Source: Cunninghamia lanceolata
Taxonomy: Eukaryota > Streptophyta > Pinopsida > Cupressales > Cupressaceae
Length of the DNA stretch: 64,000 nt
Assembly (NCBI GenBank): GCA_027924645.1
Contig: BSBN01001252.1
Coordinates: 857,501-921,500, forward strand
Direction of reading: 5' to 3'
The notes beneath the pieces are model-generated. The model was not told the DNA's origin, searched no databases, and worked only from the letters and a program-made list of their open reading frames with translations. Below, piece after piece: positions 46,987 through 58,452 of this stretch (position 1 is its first letter; every line of letters starts with the position of its first letter). The position numbers were made by a program, and so were the translations under genes.

Positions 46987-48984
46987 GCCTAAAGACATGC
47001 TAAAGGTTATGAAAACTAAAGTGAGCCCAAAACATAACATGAAAATTGTAAGGGTATCTAATTTTCATCATTACACTAGCCATCAATCATCAAGCTGTGT
47101 AGTACTATGATATTCTTACCTAATCATCATGGAAATTTAAACTTAAGGTTTCACAAGCATTTTAAACATGTCCATATTCTTTTATTTAAGTTTGATTTCT
47201 TTCTATATGCTATTGTACAATGATGCCTTTATTGAATTGTACACCAAAGTATTTAATCTTGCACCAACTTAGAAGGTTACTTATTTGACTCTTGATCCTA
47301 AGAAAGTTCACATAAGGAACTACACCAAGTTTTTAGACTCATATCTTCATGTACATCTAAAAGGTGGTGAATCTACATGTTTCAAGGTGATGCACCTAAT
47401 TCCATGGCCAACTCAAGGATGGAATCATGTTAATATGGGGTATTGATCATTATATCACATGTACCTTGAGTGTTATACTATGTTTTTACATTAACTCCAC
47501 CTTTCTACATCTTTCTTCCTATAAGATGGTGGCTAAAATCCCTTGAAGAACAGTGGAGAGAATGGACAATGAATAGAGAAATAGAGTATTTTGAGATGTC
47601 ATATGATCTACATTGTATACAAGGCTCAAGCCTAATTTGTATTTGAAGCTCATGAAGATTATGCTAAAATCATGTTTTGAATTAATACAATCTATTTCTT
47701 TATGCGAATTCTATAATTTGTTGTGAAAATTGTTGTGTTTTTCTATTTTTGTTTGGTTATATAGCCTTTAATTAGACCCTTGAACCACAACTACATCAAG
47801 GTGTACCACAAGGTAAAACCTTACTAGATGTGTACTTAATTCTATCACAATCCACATGAGCATCATGGAGCTCATTGATAATTGACATAAGTGTTTCCAA
47901 AATAAATCCATGAGCACTAGCCAACTCCATGAAAGAAGGAAAAGATAAGACAAGGTAGAAGAAAACCTTCACATAAGACATATATTTATCCTTAGTATAA
48001 TTTGTCTTGAGAATACCAATGATAGAGGGATGATATGTAAGAAAGATATGAACCTGTCAAAATCTAAAATGTATGTGCATATATTAGTGAAGGAATGAGA
48101 CCTACAAGGAACCATACTGTAAGATTGTCCTAGGGTGGGAGGGTGAGATGGTAAATGCATATCACTAGGTATACCCAAACCCTAATCAAGTTATAGTAAG
48201 TATATGTAAGCATAATAAATCCAACCCCTAGGAAATATGAAAATGAATGATAAAATTATAATTACATCAGACCTAAATTATCCTAAAATTAGTGAAGGTA
48301 TAACCCTAAGGTCAAACCTTAGGGGATGTAAGCATGGACACATGAACACAAAAAAAGTAAAAGAAAATAAAATTTCCTTTAATGTGATACCTAGATCAAT
48401 TAATTAAATGATCTCAATAAACAAAAATTAAAATAAGTAATCATAGTTAGATAAATAGATATAATATTACATGCTAACTTAGGAAATTAAATATGGTGGG
48501 GTTAGGCACTTATCTTGTGGAACAAAAATGAAGATAAAGACTTGATGCAATACAAAATTTAATCATTTCACTATTGCGAAACATGTATTCTTAGTTTAAT
48601 AAGTGCCTAAAGATTAAAATACTCACCAAAATACCTACAATTCAAATTTGTGCCATGTAAGATCAATATGACCCTTCCTAGTATTGATTTGAAGTGTGAA
48701 AGTGATCTAAAACTCATAGAAGTGGTCATATTAACAATACACTATGAAGCCTCTAGAAGAGAAGGAGGAGATGGCTATGAGCAGTTTGGAAGGTTCTTTA
48801 GTTTTCAAAAGATTAGGAAGCCCAAACAAAATGGAATGTAATAGTGGTGCTGCCCAGGGGATCCCTTCCCCTTGCTGTAAAGCATTCAATTTAACCCCTC
48901 GGGTAAGTTCCAGTGTCACTAACTCTGAAGGCTAGTCCACTGCAAAGGAGGAAAGGCAAGGGGCATACCAAGAAGGCTATTAAT
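46987..48984. other. No gene seen
   Basis: Continues the host sequence interrupted at 33466. AT-rich, stop-rich in all frames, no repeat boundary found. The part after about 48730 may be the 5' region of the LINE that follows (short open frames, GC-richer). Confidence 0.4.
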
Positions 48985-49098
48985 GTAGGGGTTGACACTA
49001 AAATGGGTAGGTCCTCTTAGCGGGAAACCAAACAGAAAGCAGTTAGAAAGGATATAGTAATGGGCAAACAGAGGACCTTGGAGATTGGCTCCAAACAA

Positions 49099-51270
49099 AT
49101 GAGAATCCTCTCTTGGAACATTAGGGGGCTCAACAACCCTCACAAACAGTTCTTTGTCAAGAACTGTATTTATGATAATAAAGTGGACATTCTTATGCTC
49201 TAAGAATGTCAAGATGAAGGGTGAAGGATTCCAATCCATTGCTAAGAGTATTTGGCCTAATGCCAACTACTTTATTTGTGATGCCTCTGGAGCCTTTGGG
49301 GGTATAATCACTATGTGGAACAATAGGACTGTTAAAGGAAGCTTTATAGAAAAGAATTAAAACTGTCTTGCTGTTAGAATTGAGTCGAACAACAAATCTT
49401 GGAACCTTGTCAATATTTATGCTCCTAACCAAAGGGGCCCTAGAAGAGAGTTATGGGATCATCTATCCTCCTTAATTGCTAGGGACAACACTAGTTACTG
49501 GATGTTAGCTGGGGACTTTAATACCCCCCTCTTCCCCTTAGACAAAAGTGGTGGTATTCTGGACTACACGAACAACATGGTGGACTTGGCAGATTTTCTG
49601 AACAAAGAAGGCCTTATGGATATTGACATTCAAGGAAACCAATTTACTTGGTCTAACTAGAGACATTGATGTAACTTGATTCAAGTCAGATTAGATCAGG
49701 TCCTGGTCTCTTCGGGATAGGATTTCATTAGTACTTCTACCTTGGAAGCCCTCCCCAGAACTACTTCAGACCATAACCCCCTCCTACTTTCTTGGAGAGA
49801 TAAGGATGTCAAAGGACCATTCCCTTTTAGGTTTGAAATTATGTGGACCTAGCATCCTTAGCTTAGGGACAAGTTAGCCAGTTGGTGGAAAGTTGCTATC
49901 CAAGGTACCCCCATGTTTAGGCTGGCCCAGAAACTATTCATGGTTAAGAACAAGGTTAAGGGGTGGAATAGGCACACCTTTGGCAATATCTTCGAAAATA
50001 AAAGAAAGATATATTCAAAAATAGATGAAGGAAGGAGACAATTCTGGGGATACTGCTAAGGAAGAAGAAGTTTTGAGAAAGGAATGGAAATAAATGCTTT
50101 TAAAAGAGGAAATCTACTGGAAGCAGAAATCGAGGGTGCAGTGGCTTGGTGAGGGGGACAGGAACACTTCGTTCTTTCACTAGTCTACTATGAGGCACAT
50201 GAAAAGAAATAGCATTACCAGAATTATGGATGATAAGGGAATCTTGGTAGAGTCAGACTTTCAAGTGGGATAGGTTGCTACTTCTTATTTCCAAAACTTC
50301 CTGGCTGCCCAGGAGTGTAGGTTCAAATAGGAGCTTATTGACATCATCCCTACTTACCTTAATGAAGAGGATAATGTTCAACTTGGTAAATTGGTTATTG
50401 AGGAGGAGGTCCGCTCTTGCCTATTCTCTATGGGTGCTTTTAAGGCCCCAGGGCCAGATGGCTTTCCCCCTACTTTTTTTCAAGAGTTTTGGGATATTGT
50501 GGGTAAGATGTTACTGAAGCAGGTTGTGACTTCTTCAGAACTGGGAAGTTATTGAAGCAACTCAATCATACCTTTATTGCTCTTATTCCTAAAAAATCAG
50601 AACCTCTGTGTATGGGTGACTTTAGACCCATCAGCCTATGTAACACCATCTATAATATATTCTCCAAGATTTTAGTTTCTAGACTTCAACCCATCCTTGA
50701 CAGACTCATTAGCAGCAGCCAAAAGGGGTTTGTCCTAGGTAGACAGATCACTGATGTAGCCAGTTCCACCCATGAAATTATACATTCAATGGAAAGAAGT
50801 AAATTACCTGGAATGGATTTTAAACTTGACATATCAAAAGCCTATGATAGAGTGGCATGGGAGTTTCTATTCAAAATTTTGGAGCAAATGGGCTTCCAAG
50901 GAAAAATTTTGTAGCTCATAAAAATATGTGTCACCTCTATTAGATTTTTTGTCCTGGTTAATGGCATCCCAAGGGGTTTTTTTAATGCTAGAAGGGGCTT
51001 AAGGCAAGGGGACCCCTTGTCTCCTTACCTCTTCATTCTTATGGTAGAAGTCCTTAGTAGAAGCTTCATTAATTTAGTTAACTCCAAGGAGATCAGAGGC
51101 ATTAAACCAACTTCTACAACTAATCTAATGGCTATTCAACAATTTGTGGATGACACTATTCTATTCGAGTCTGCTTCGGTGGTTAAGGCTAGGAAATGGA
51201 AACAAGTTTTACAAGATTATGCTACTTCAGCTAGCCAGTGCATCAATTATGACAAAATCCAGGTGTACTT
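49099..51270 (+). pseudogene. LINE ORF2: endonuclease and first part of RT
   Basis: Starts MRILSWNIRGLNNPHK, the classic APE-endonuclease opening with the metal-binding Asn. Further motifs are YAPNQRGPRRELW, LAGDFNTPL (about 49515) and SDHNPLLLSW (catalytic Ser-Asp-His, about 49768). RT: FSMGAFKAPGPDGFPPTFFQ, FIALIPKKSEPLCMGDFRPI, SQKGFVLGRQITD, FKLDISKAYDRVAWEFL (motif A), RRGLRQGDPLSPYLFIL (motif B) and QQFVDDTILF (motif C, intact Asp pair 51149-51154). Stops and frameshifts are frequent in the endonuclease half, fewer in RT. Confidence 0.9.
51266..51270. repeat. Target-site duplication TACTT (left copy)
   Basis: TACTT at 51266-51270 recurs at 56440-56444. Collapsing them restores GTG TAC TTC TTC AAC in the LINE frame. 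Confidence 0.92.
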
Positions 51271-52790
51271 TGGTGCAGGAGCACCTAAAGGAATACCTTG
51301 GAACAAGAAGACACCAATGACCATGAAAGGATCCTATGAAGCTAATCAAATCAATTAGAGCATCCTAAAACTAGTTATGACATGTGGTAATGGTCAAGGT
51401 GATGTAAGGGTCAAATGTCCTGAGGGTCCTGGCAAGGACCCTAGGACCAAAGATGATGTAATTTGGGCCAATAGTGCCTTTGCTGTAGGGGCACCTAGGT
51501 AGGTTAGCTAATTTTTGGTTTATGTAGTTTTTTTTATATATTTCAGTGTTGCATAAGGTCCAAGTGACCAATTGTAAGGCCTTAGTGCCATGTGTGAGTC
51601 CATACTAGTCATGTCTGGTAGTCGAAGAGTGTTGTAACTGGCAAGAAGTTGGGTGTAACCGTATGGTGGACAGTTGTAGAGCGGTTGACATTCCCATCGG
51701 TGCAACTACCATACACATAGTGAAATATAAAACCATTCATGTGAGATTGGGAAGAGAGTGTGGAGTAATTGGAGATCTGGTAGCACGAATTGACTGTAAT
51801 AAACAAAGGAGTTCATTTATTTCTTGCATTTTCATTCTGTTTTGATAGTTTTTCTTCTGACTGGTACAAGGAACAGTGAACAGTCCTTGTTTTGTTCTGA
51901 GAGTGGCAATGTCTTATTGGACCCTTCCATGAATGTACGACCTTGATTCTCATGGAATAGGTCCTAGACACTTGTATAATATGACTCTAACCCTAATAGT
52001 GTAGAAGAAGTGCAGATTTGGACGGTGATCACCATTAGAATGCAAAGTTGGAGACCATGGGAAGGATGGCTCAAGCGTGAAGCAAAGGAGTGAGTCTGCG
52101 TGAGAGGCATATCTGTGTGCCTATGTTAGAGAAGAATGATTTGGAATGATACAGAGGGTAGTTTATAAATTTTGATACATCGGCGTGGCCATAAGTGTCG
52201 TGGCAAAATATCAGGTGAAGGTGCATTTTATGTATATACTGCAAATGTATCTCGAGAAGCATTCAGTGTGTATATCGCAATTGTATGCGAGTATCATTTC
52301 GTGAGTATCCTTCAATCGCATGTTGGGTTTGTATGTTACAAAGGTATGTTTCGAATATGCATGGTGAATGTGCATTAAGTTAGATGCAAGCGGTGACCAA
52401 CTATATCAGGTGAAAGTGGGAGGAGATACAATGCTTTACTAGCTGTAGGAGGTCCTGCAATGTATATACAAAGGAAAATACATTGGTGTATTGGCGAGCT
52501 AAGTTTGAGGACTACCGATAGGGTTGTATGTTGCTGATGAGGATCTCAGGGCGACAATAAGCTTCAGGTTGATATTTATGGAAGAGGCCAATGATACAAT
52601 GTTTGGCTGATGTACATAAGGTTTCAGTTTGAAAGAAATCGTCGGGAAGACAAAAGGTGCTGAGGCCGATAAGGTAGGTCAGGCTGACAAGGAAAGAGAG
52701 GATACTAGTTTCAGTGAGACAGTAGAGATCTCTTGCTGATATTGATAGAAATAGCTATTTTGTGGGTTTTCTGCTGACCACTCTGCATCA
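51271..52790 (+). repeat. 5' LTR of the gag-only element (1520 bp)
   Basis: Begins TGGTGCAGGAGCACC and ends CTGCATCA. TATAAAA at 51726-51732 and AATAAA near 51799 are candidate promoter and polyadenylation signals. Confidence 0.9.
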
Positions 52791-52793
52791 TAG

Positions 52794-52805
52794 TGGTATC
52801 AGAGT
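52794..52805 (+). other. Primer binding site, initiator tRNA-Met
   Basis: TGGTATCAGAGT, three bases after the LTR; one mismatch to the usual site. Confidence 0.88.
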
Positions 52806-52873
52806 AGCAAGTAGGTCCTTGAGGAAGTAGTAGGATTTGGTGAAAGAATTAAGGGTTGGTGATAGTTGTGAAG

Positions 52874-55150
52874 ATGCCCCCTAAGAATCAGATGGCTAGG
52901 GAGAATAATGAATTGAGAGAATCCTTAGAGGCTAGAGAAAGAGAGTTGAGGGAGATAAGAGAATGAGATGTTGAAAGAGAAAGGGAGTTAAGACAAGTGA
53001 GACGAGAGAATGCATCAATCTTGGCAAGGTTGGAAGCATTGGAGAAGAACCCTAGAAGGGATGAACAAGATGAGAAAGAAGGAGATGATGGAGGACATGA
53101 GAAGGCAGATGAGAACCCTCCTGAGGATGAGTTGGATCCTGAAGAAAAGAGATTTGTGAGATTGCTTAAGGCAATTCAAGGTAGTGGAACAAAGAGAAAC
53201 ATAGAGTTACCTATCTATTAGGGGAAGATGGATAGTGAAGAGGTATTAGGATGGATAGATGCCCTTGAAAATTTCTTTGAGTATGAGGAAATGAGTGATG
53301 AGAAGAAGGTTAAATTTGCAAAAACAAAGTTGAGAGGGACAACACTTACATGGTGGAGTAGTGTACAAGCAGAAAGAGTGGCTAGAGGTGGAACAAAAAT
53401 CACTTCTTGGGGTAGGATGAAGGATATGATGAAGAATCAGTTTCTTCCATCTAATTATGGTATTCAAACAAAGAGGATGAGACAAAATTTGACGCAAAAG
53501 GACATGGATGTTATGTCCTATACTGAGCAATTTCATAAGCTTAGTATTAGAGGGGGATTGGAAGATGAAGATGTGAAGGTGGCAAGATACCTTAATGGGC
53601 TTAGGTACAACTTACAAGATGAAATTGGTTTGACCATACCAAAATCACTTGGAGAATGTTTTCAATTGGCCATAAGGGCTGAAGAGAGGGTGAAGAGGAA
53701 GCAAGAAAGACAAGGAGGTAGTGGTAAAGGATATAGAGGTAGGGGCAGACCTACTAATGAAGGACAGAGCAGCAATGAGAAAGGCAAAGAGTTTTCTGCA
53801 GATCAGAGAGGTGGATATAGAGGTGGAGGTAGGTTTGGATCAGGTAGAGGAGTATTCACAGGCAGATGTTATCATTGCAATGAAGTTGGACACCTATCTT
53901 TCAAACGTCCTAAGTGGGATGATGTTGATAAGAGCAAGGATAGAAGAGTTCATTTGGCACAAGAAGAGGAAAAGAAAGAAGACCAGGAACTAGCAGTAGC
54001 CCATCTAGAAACAAATGGAGAATTTCTCATGGTGGAAAAAAGCAAAGTGCAGCAAGCACCACAGGTATCCATTTTTAAAACTAATTGTTTAAGCCATGGA
54101 AAAATGTGTAAGTTGATCATAGATTCAGGTTCACATGATAATTTAGTTTCCTGGGATATGGTACACAAATTGGGATTGAAGACATTTGATCATCCTAGTC
54201 CTTACCAAGCTACTTGGGTAAATAAGGAGCAATAAGTAAAGGTTAGTTAGAGGGCATATGTTGCTTTTTCAATTGGTCCATATCATGATTCTCTTTTGTG
54301 TGATGTTATTTCAATGACATGTGGGCATATAATTTTGGGTAGACCATGGCAACATTTAAGAAGGACAATTCATGATGGCTATACTAATAGCTATTTGGTG
54401 CACAAAGATGGTAAAAAGTTTAAACTAATACCTTTACCTTGTGAAGACAAAAAGGAGCATGCTATTGTTTGTTTTGGTGAGAAACTACAGTGGAATGTGC
54501 AGGTAAATACTGGTTGGAAGCAACATGAACAGTTGCAGCAGAGGAAGGTGTATGACAGTCCTAAGGGATAGCAAGTATGGGACTTAAATCATATCAAGAT
54601 TGGGGACATTGATTGCCCTATATGGAGGCAGGAAAAGGAAGGCAAACAACAGACATTACAGAGAAGAACAAATCAGAACCTTAAAATGGGAAGAGTAGAA
54701 GCATCACATCAGCAAGGTCCTAGGCAAGGACACCAAAATATGTTTTGTGATACTAACACTTCTTATAAGAGCCATGCAGGTTGGAAAAGGAGGAGAATAA
54801 ACCTTGGAGAGTTCATGTTCCCTATTACAAATCAGTGGAACCCTTCAAAAAGACTGCAGGATGTTTGGAGCAGATCACATAACTCTTGGGACAAGAGTTT
54901 TCTTCATGTTGGGGAGTATGGTGTAGGAGCACCTAAAGGAACACCTTGGAACAAGAAGACACCAATGACCATGAAAGGATCCTATGGAGCTAATCAAATC
55001 AATTGGAGCATCTTAAAACCAGTTATGACATGTGGTAATGGTCAAGGTGATGTAAGGGTCAAATGTCCTGAGGGTCCTAGCAAGGACCCTAGGACCAAAG
55101 ATGATTTAATTTGGGCCAATAGTGCCTCTGCTGTAGGGGCACCTAGGTAG
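52874..55150 (+). pseudogene. Gypsy-type gag and protease in one frame, with point stops
   Basis: ATG at 52874 opens MPPKNQMARENNE, followed by a charged coiled coil with repeats of R-E-x-E-L-R. The Retrotrans_gag core is GWIDALENFFEYEEMSDEKK and TTLTWWSSVQAE (about 53250-53400). A Gly/Arg-rich stretch precedes the zinc knuckle CYHCNEVGHLSFKR, whose last Cys is Arg. The protease has LIIDSGSHDNLVS (about 54113-54150) and ILGRPWQHLRRTIHDG. Stops: TGA 52964, TAG 53219, TAA 54233, TAG about 54248 and TAG 54569; all could arise by single C-to-T or G-to-A changes. The same frame then runs through an unrecognised basic tail into the 3' LTR, ending at 55150. Confidence 0.9.
54911..54918 (+). other. 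Polypurine tract of the gag-only element
   Basis: GGGGAGTA directly precedes the TGG start of the 3' LTR. Confidence 0.65.
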
Positions 55151-56439
55151 GTTAGCTAATTTCTGGTTTATGTAGTTTTTTTTTATATTTTTCAGTGTTG
55201 CATAAGGTCCAAGTGACCAATTGTAAGGCCTTAGTGCCATGTGTGAGTCCGTACTAGTCATGTCTGGTAGTCGAAGAGTGTTGTAACTGGCAAGAAGTTG
55301 GGTGTAACCGTGTGGTGGACAATTGCAGAGCAGTTGGCATTCCCACCGGTGCAACTGCCATACACACAGTGAAATATAAAACCAGTCCTGTGAGATCAGG
55401 AAGAGAGTGTGGAGTAATTGGAGATCTGGTAGCATGAATTGACTGTAATAAACAAAGGAGTTCATTTATTTCTTGCATTTTCATTTTGTTTTGATAGTTT
55501 TTCTTCTGATTGGTACAAGGAACATTGAACAGTCCTTGTTTTCTTCTGAGAGTGGCAATGTCCTATTGGACCCTTCCATGAATGTATGACCCTGATTCTC
55601 ATGGAATAGGTCCTGGACACTTGTATAATATGACTCTAACCCAAACAGTGCAGAAGAAGTGTAGATTTGGATGGTGATCACCATTAGAATGCAAAGCTGG
55701 AGACCACGGGAAGGATGGCTCAAGCGTGAAGTAGAGGAGTGAGTCTGCGTGAGAGGCATATCTATGTGCCTGTGTTAGAGAAGAACAATTCAACGTGATA
55801 CAGAGGGTAGTTTATAAATTTTGATACATCGGCGTGGCCATAAGTGTCGTGGTGAAATATCAGGCAAAGGTGCATTTTATGTATATACTGCAAATGTTTG
55901 TCGAGAAGCATTCAGTGTGTATATCGCAATTGTATGCGAGTATCGTTTGGTGAGTATCCTTCAATCACATGTTGGGTTTGTATGTTACAAAGGTATGTTT
56001 CGAATATGCATGGTGAATGTGCATTAAGTTAGATGCAAGCAGTGACCGATTGTATCAGGTGAAAGTGGGAGGAGATACAGTGCTTTACAGGCTGTAGGAG
56101 GTCATGCAATGTATATACAAAGGAAAATACATCGGTGTATCGGTGAGCTGAGTTTGAGGACTACCGATAGGGTTGTATGTTTCCAATGAGGATTTCAGGA
56201 AGACAATAAGCTTTGGGTTGATATTTATGGAAGAGGCCAATGATACAACGTTTGGCTGATGTACATAAGGTTTCAGTGTGAAAGAAACCATTGGGAAGAC
56301 AAAAGGTGGTGAGGCCGATAAGGTAGGTCAGGCCAACAAGGAAAGAGAGGATACTAGTTTCGGTGAGACAGTAGAGATCTCTTGCTGATATTGATAGAAA
56401 TAGCTATTTTGTGGGTTTTCTGCTGACTACGCTACATCA
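54919..56439 (+). repeat. 3' LTR of the gag-only element (1521 bp)
   Basis: Starts TGGTGTAGGAGCACC and ends CTACATCA. TATAAAA lies at 55375-55381. About ten differences from the 5' LTR are visible in the first 250 bp. Confidence 0.9.
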
Positions 56440-58446
56440 TACTTCTTCAACACCCCTATGGAACTTCAACAAAATATTATGGGGATTCTTGGCTATGCTA
56501 GTGGTGTGCTCCCTGGTACTTATTTGTGTCTCCTCTTTACTGTTAAGGATGTGTCTCCTGACTAGTGGAACTCAATTCTGGAAAGGATTCAGAAGAAATT
56601 GGTGGGGTGGAAAGGCAAACTGCTAAGCCAAGATGGTAAGTACCAACTTCTACAGGCTTCCCTACAAGGTATTCATGTGTAATTTCTTTCCCTTTTTAAA
56701 ATTACCAAGTACATAGTTGAGAAGTTTGAAAGAATCCAAAGGAACTTCTTGTGGTCTGGGGTGGAAAATAAAAAGAGACTAGCTCTGGTTGGTTGGGACA
56801 AGGTGTGCAGGCCGAAGCTCTAGGGAGGCCTAGGGATAAGAAAGGTCAACCTGCTTAATAAAGCCCTTATTGCCAAAATTGGATGGAACCTTTTAACAGG
56901 TGAAAAGGATTGGGGTAGTATCATGAAAGCCAAATAGTTCAAAAATTTGATCCTTGAGGACTTTTTACATTCCCTTGGCCTCCCCAAAGGTTCTATCGTC
57001 TGGAACAATGTGATAAAATGTAGATTTGTGCTTTTGTAGGGTATCAAGTGGAAATTGGGAGATGGTAGATCCATAAGATTTTGGGAAGACAAATGGTATA
57101 AAGAGGGCCTGTTAAATAGAGTTCAGAATGTCTAAGGTCTGGTCAATTTGGTTGTTTCTCTCTTTGGCAGAATGGCTTGTGATTATATCCTACCCAATAG
57201 AGGGGGCTAGAAACTGTTGTCAGGGCCTGGTGGACCTCGTTCAAAAAATAGATGAGATTCAACTCTCTCTTAGAGATTACAGAATTTCCATCTTCTCATA
57301 GAAGGATAAAATTTTGTGGGCTAAGGAGAGGTTTGGGATTTTTACTGTCAGATCTACTTATAACCTCTTTATGCCTCAGAATAAAGATAACCTTTGGAGT
57401 AGGGTTTGGAACCATAACCTTATACCAAAAATTAATCATATTTTGTGTTTGGTAGTGCAAAACAAAATCCTAACCATAGATAACCTTCAGCTTAGAGGAT
57501 TCCAAATACCCAACAGGTGTACTCTCTACTTTAAAGATGAAGAAACTGTCTCTCATCTCCTTCTGCACTGTGACTTTTCATGGAAAGTTTGGAGTCTGGC
57601 TATGAACAATCTGGGAATCCCCTGGTGTCTAAATGAGGACCTACTTGCTCTTTTAAGGTCTTGATCCTCTCCTCTTTTCCACCCTATTTGTAAAGAAATC
57701 TGGTCCCTGATCCCTCCCATTCTGACTTGGGGCCTTTGGAAGGAGAGGAATAATAGGCTCTTTCAGGAAAAATCTAAAAACCACGAGGAGGTTTTTTGTA
57801 TGATTGCCAAAGTTCTATAAGACAACCTCTCTAACAACACTTTGAAAGCTACTGAATATCCTCCCAATAGCTTGGAAGTTAGTATTATAAAGAAGTGGAG
57901 CATTTCTTCAAGTATTTGCAGGATGGATGACACTAGGAGAAGAGCTCGGGCTAACACTAAATGGTCCCCCCCAGTGGGTTGGTCCAAACTCAACTTCGAT
58001 GGTGCTGCTAAAGGCAAGCCTGGGTTGGCGAGTGGAGGAGGTGTTCTATGGTCTGACAAGGGCACCTTCTTGGCGACTTTTGTTGGGGGCTTGGAGAAAA
58101 CACTAATAATGTGGTAGAGGCCTTAGCCCTTCTCTGGGGCCTCAAAGTTGCTCTGGCAATTGATATCAATAGACTGGTGGTTGAAGGTGATTCCAAGCTC
58201 ATAATAGATGTTGTTAAAGGCAAGGCCAGGGTTGGTTGGTAGGTTGAAGGCATTATTCATGATATTAAAACTTTGCTTTTAAGTTTTGATGGTATTGAAG
58301 TTGTTCATACCTATAGAGAGGGCAATCAAGTTGCAGACCTTATGGGTAACCATGTGATTAATCTCTACCCATTCAGGTGTTGGAGAAACATCTCTATTCT
58401 TCCCCTGAATGTTAGAAACAACATTCAAAAGGAGGTGGCTTCCTAA
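56440..58446 (+). pseudogene. LINE ORF2: end of RT, zinc finger and RNase H
   Basis: Resumes FNTPMELQQNIMGILGYASG and continues with WNSILERIQKKLVGWKGKLL and IQRNFLWSG, the usual thumb region. The zf-RVT domain (57314-57664) has YNLFMPQNKDNLWSRVWN and LYFKDEETVSHLLLHCDFSW; one of its two leading Cys is Tyr. RNase H starts KLNFDGAAKGKPGLASGGG (about 57985), continues EALALLWGLKVALAI and VVEGDSKLIIDVVKG, and ends HTYREGNQVADLM and a TAA at 58444. Breaks are frequent between about 57120 and 57840. Confidence 0.88.
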
Positions 58447-58452
58447 GTGTTC

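Larger units (their letters stand above)
51271..56439 (+). mobile_element. Gag-protease-only LTR retrotransposon (TR-GAG type, gypsy-like), 5169 bp
   Basis: LTRs of 1520 and 1521 bp, primer site, short polypurine tract and a perfect TACTT duplication. The 2.1-kb internal region carries gag and protease in one frame and no RT, RNase H or integrase. Because that frame has only point stops and no frameshift, the loss of pol looks like the element's original design, not later decay. It would depend on an autonomous gypsy partner. Confidence 0.9.
48985..58446 (+). mobile_element. LINE (plant, APE endonuclease and RNase H type), interrupted
   Basis: ORF2 domains in order: endonuclease (49099-49840), RT (about 50250-51270 and 56440-57000), zinc-finger reverse-transcriptase domain (57314-57664) and RNase H (57840-58446). 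The 5' end is uncertain because ORF1 is not recognisable. An LTR element (51271-56439) splits the RT; the joined frame across the site reads INYDKIQVYF then FNTPMELQQN. No poly-A or target duplication was found, so the 3' end is open (see 58453-60577). Confidence 0.85.

Noticed and set aside
53246..54168. Minus-strand open frames opposite the gag-only element
   Set aside because: Shadows of the purine-rich gag coding strand.
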